From: Lachnospiraceae bacterium
GTDB taxonomy: Bacteria; Bacillota; Clostridia; Lachnospirales; Lachnospiraceae
Length of the DNA: 47,059 nucleotides
NCBI GenBank assembly: GCA_024693545.1
Contig: JAILKT010000016.1
Location: 1-47,059 of the forward strand
Direction of reading: 5' to 3'
How positions within the stretch are numbered: position 1 is the first letter of the stretch; the number at the start of each line of letters is the position of its first letter. Positions 46,833-47,059 of the stretch are shown piece after piece. The position numbers were made by a program, and so were the translations under genes. The notes under the pieces were generated by a model. That model was not told the origin of the DNA, did not search any database, and worked only from the letters and a program-made list of their open reading frames with translations.

Positions 46833-47059
46833 ACGTCGTATCCGGGACCATAGGCGCCGAGAAGAATGAGTGCTGCCAAAACAGCGATCACGACACCCGC
46901 GCGCAGTGCGAACGGAGCCGCAAAGAGACGTTTTCGCACGCTTCCTTTTCTCTGCACCATGCTGACCGCAAACAAAACGATCACTCCGGCGATAAGAACC
47001 GTCAAATCAAACATATCGAGTCCGATCGTAGCAAGGAATCCTGCCGAGGCCGCGCCCGC
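46805..47059 (-). CDS. C-terminal part of a probable MBOAT acyltransferase (runs off the window)
   Basis: frame open to the window edge; terminal TM segments and ...GAYGPGYDVGQFIYNRF, adjacent to the SGNH gene. Confidence 0.65.
   Translation of the reverse strand, partial: AGAASAGFLATIGLDMFDLTVLIAGVIVLFAVSMVQRKGSVRKRLFAAPFALRAGVVIAVLAALILLGAYGPGYDVGQFIYNRF

Overview
47-kb window of a Clostridia/Lachnospiraceae-like chromosome (inferred from protein content only). Most is ordinary chromosome: ABC exporters, a two-component system with an ABC-2 exporter, an MCP, c-di-GMP enzymes, the conserved cysE-cysS-mrnC-rlmB run, deoC, a MATE pump, NlpC/P60, transglutaminase, HD and SGNH/MBOAT proteins, and four tRNAs. 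Three things stand out. (1) An ~11.5-kb integrative element (18018-29559) lies in the 3' end of a tRNA-Pro(AGG) gene, bounded by a perfect 21-bp direct repeat. It has a tyrosine integrase, putative arm-type sites (GTCTACA) at both ends, a reduced Tad/Flp-pilus-like operon (T2SF protein, Flp-like pilin, pseudopilins, CpaB/SAF, prepilin peptidase, C-terminally truncated CpaF), a 1206-aa Cys-rich repeat surface protein and a compact structured intergenic segment. No relaxase or conjugation genes were seen. (2) Many intergenic regions carry different, locus-specific short tandem repeats (26-54 bp, about 2-4 copies), several of which copy the stop-codon region of the upstream gene. In-frame tandem duplications also occur in three consecutive ABC-operon genes. 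(3) A predicted cytosolic NUDIX-EAL protein has a C-terminal beta-helix-like repeat domain. All family calls are by motif recognition; no database search was run.
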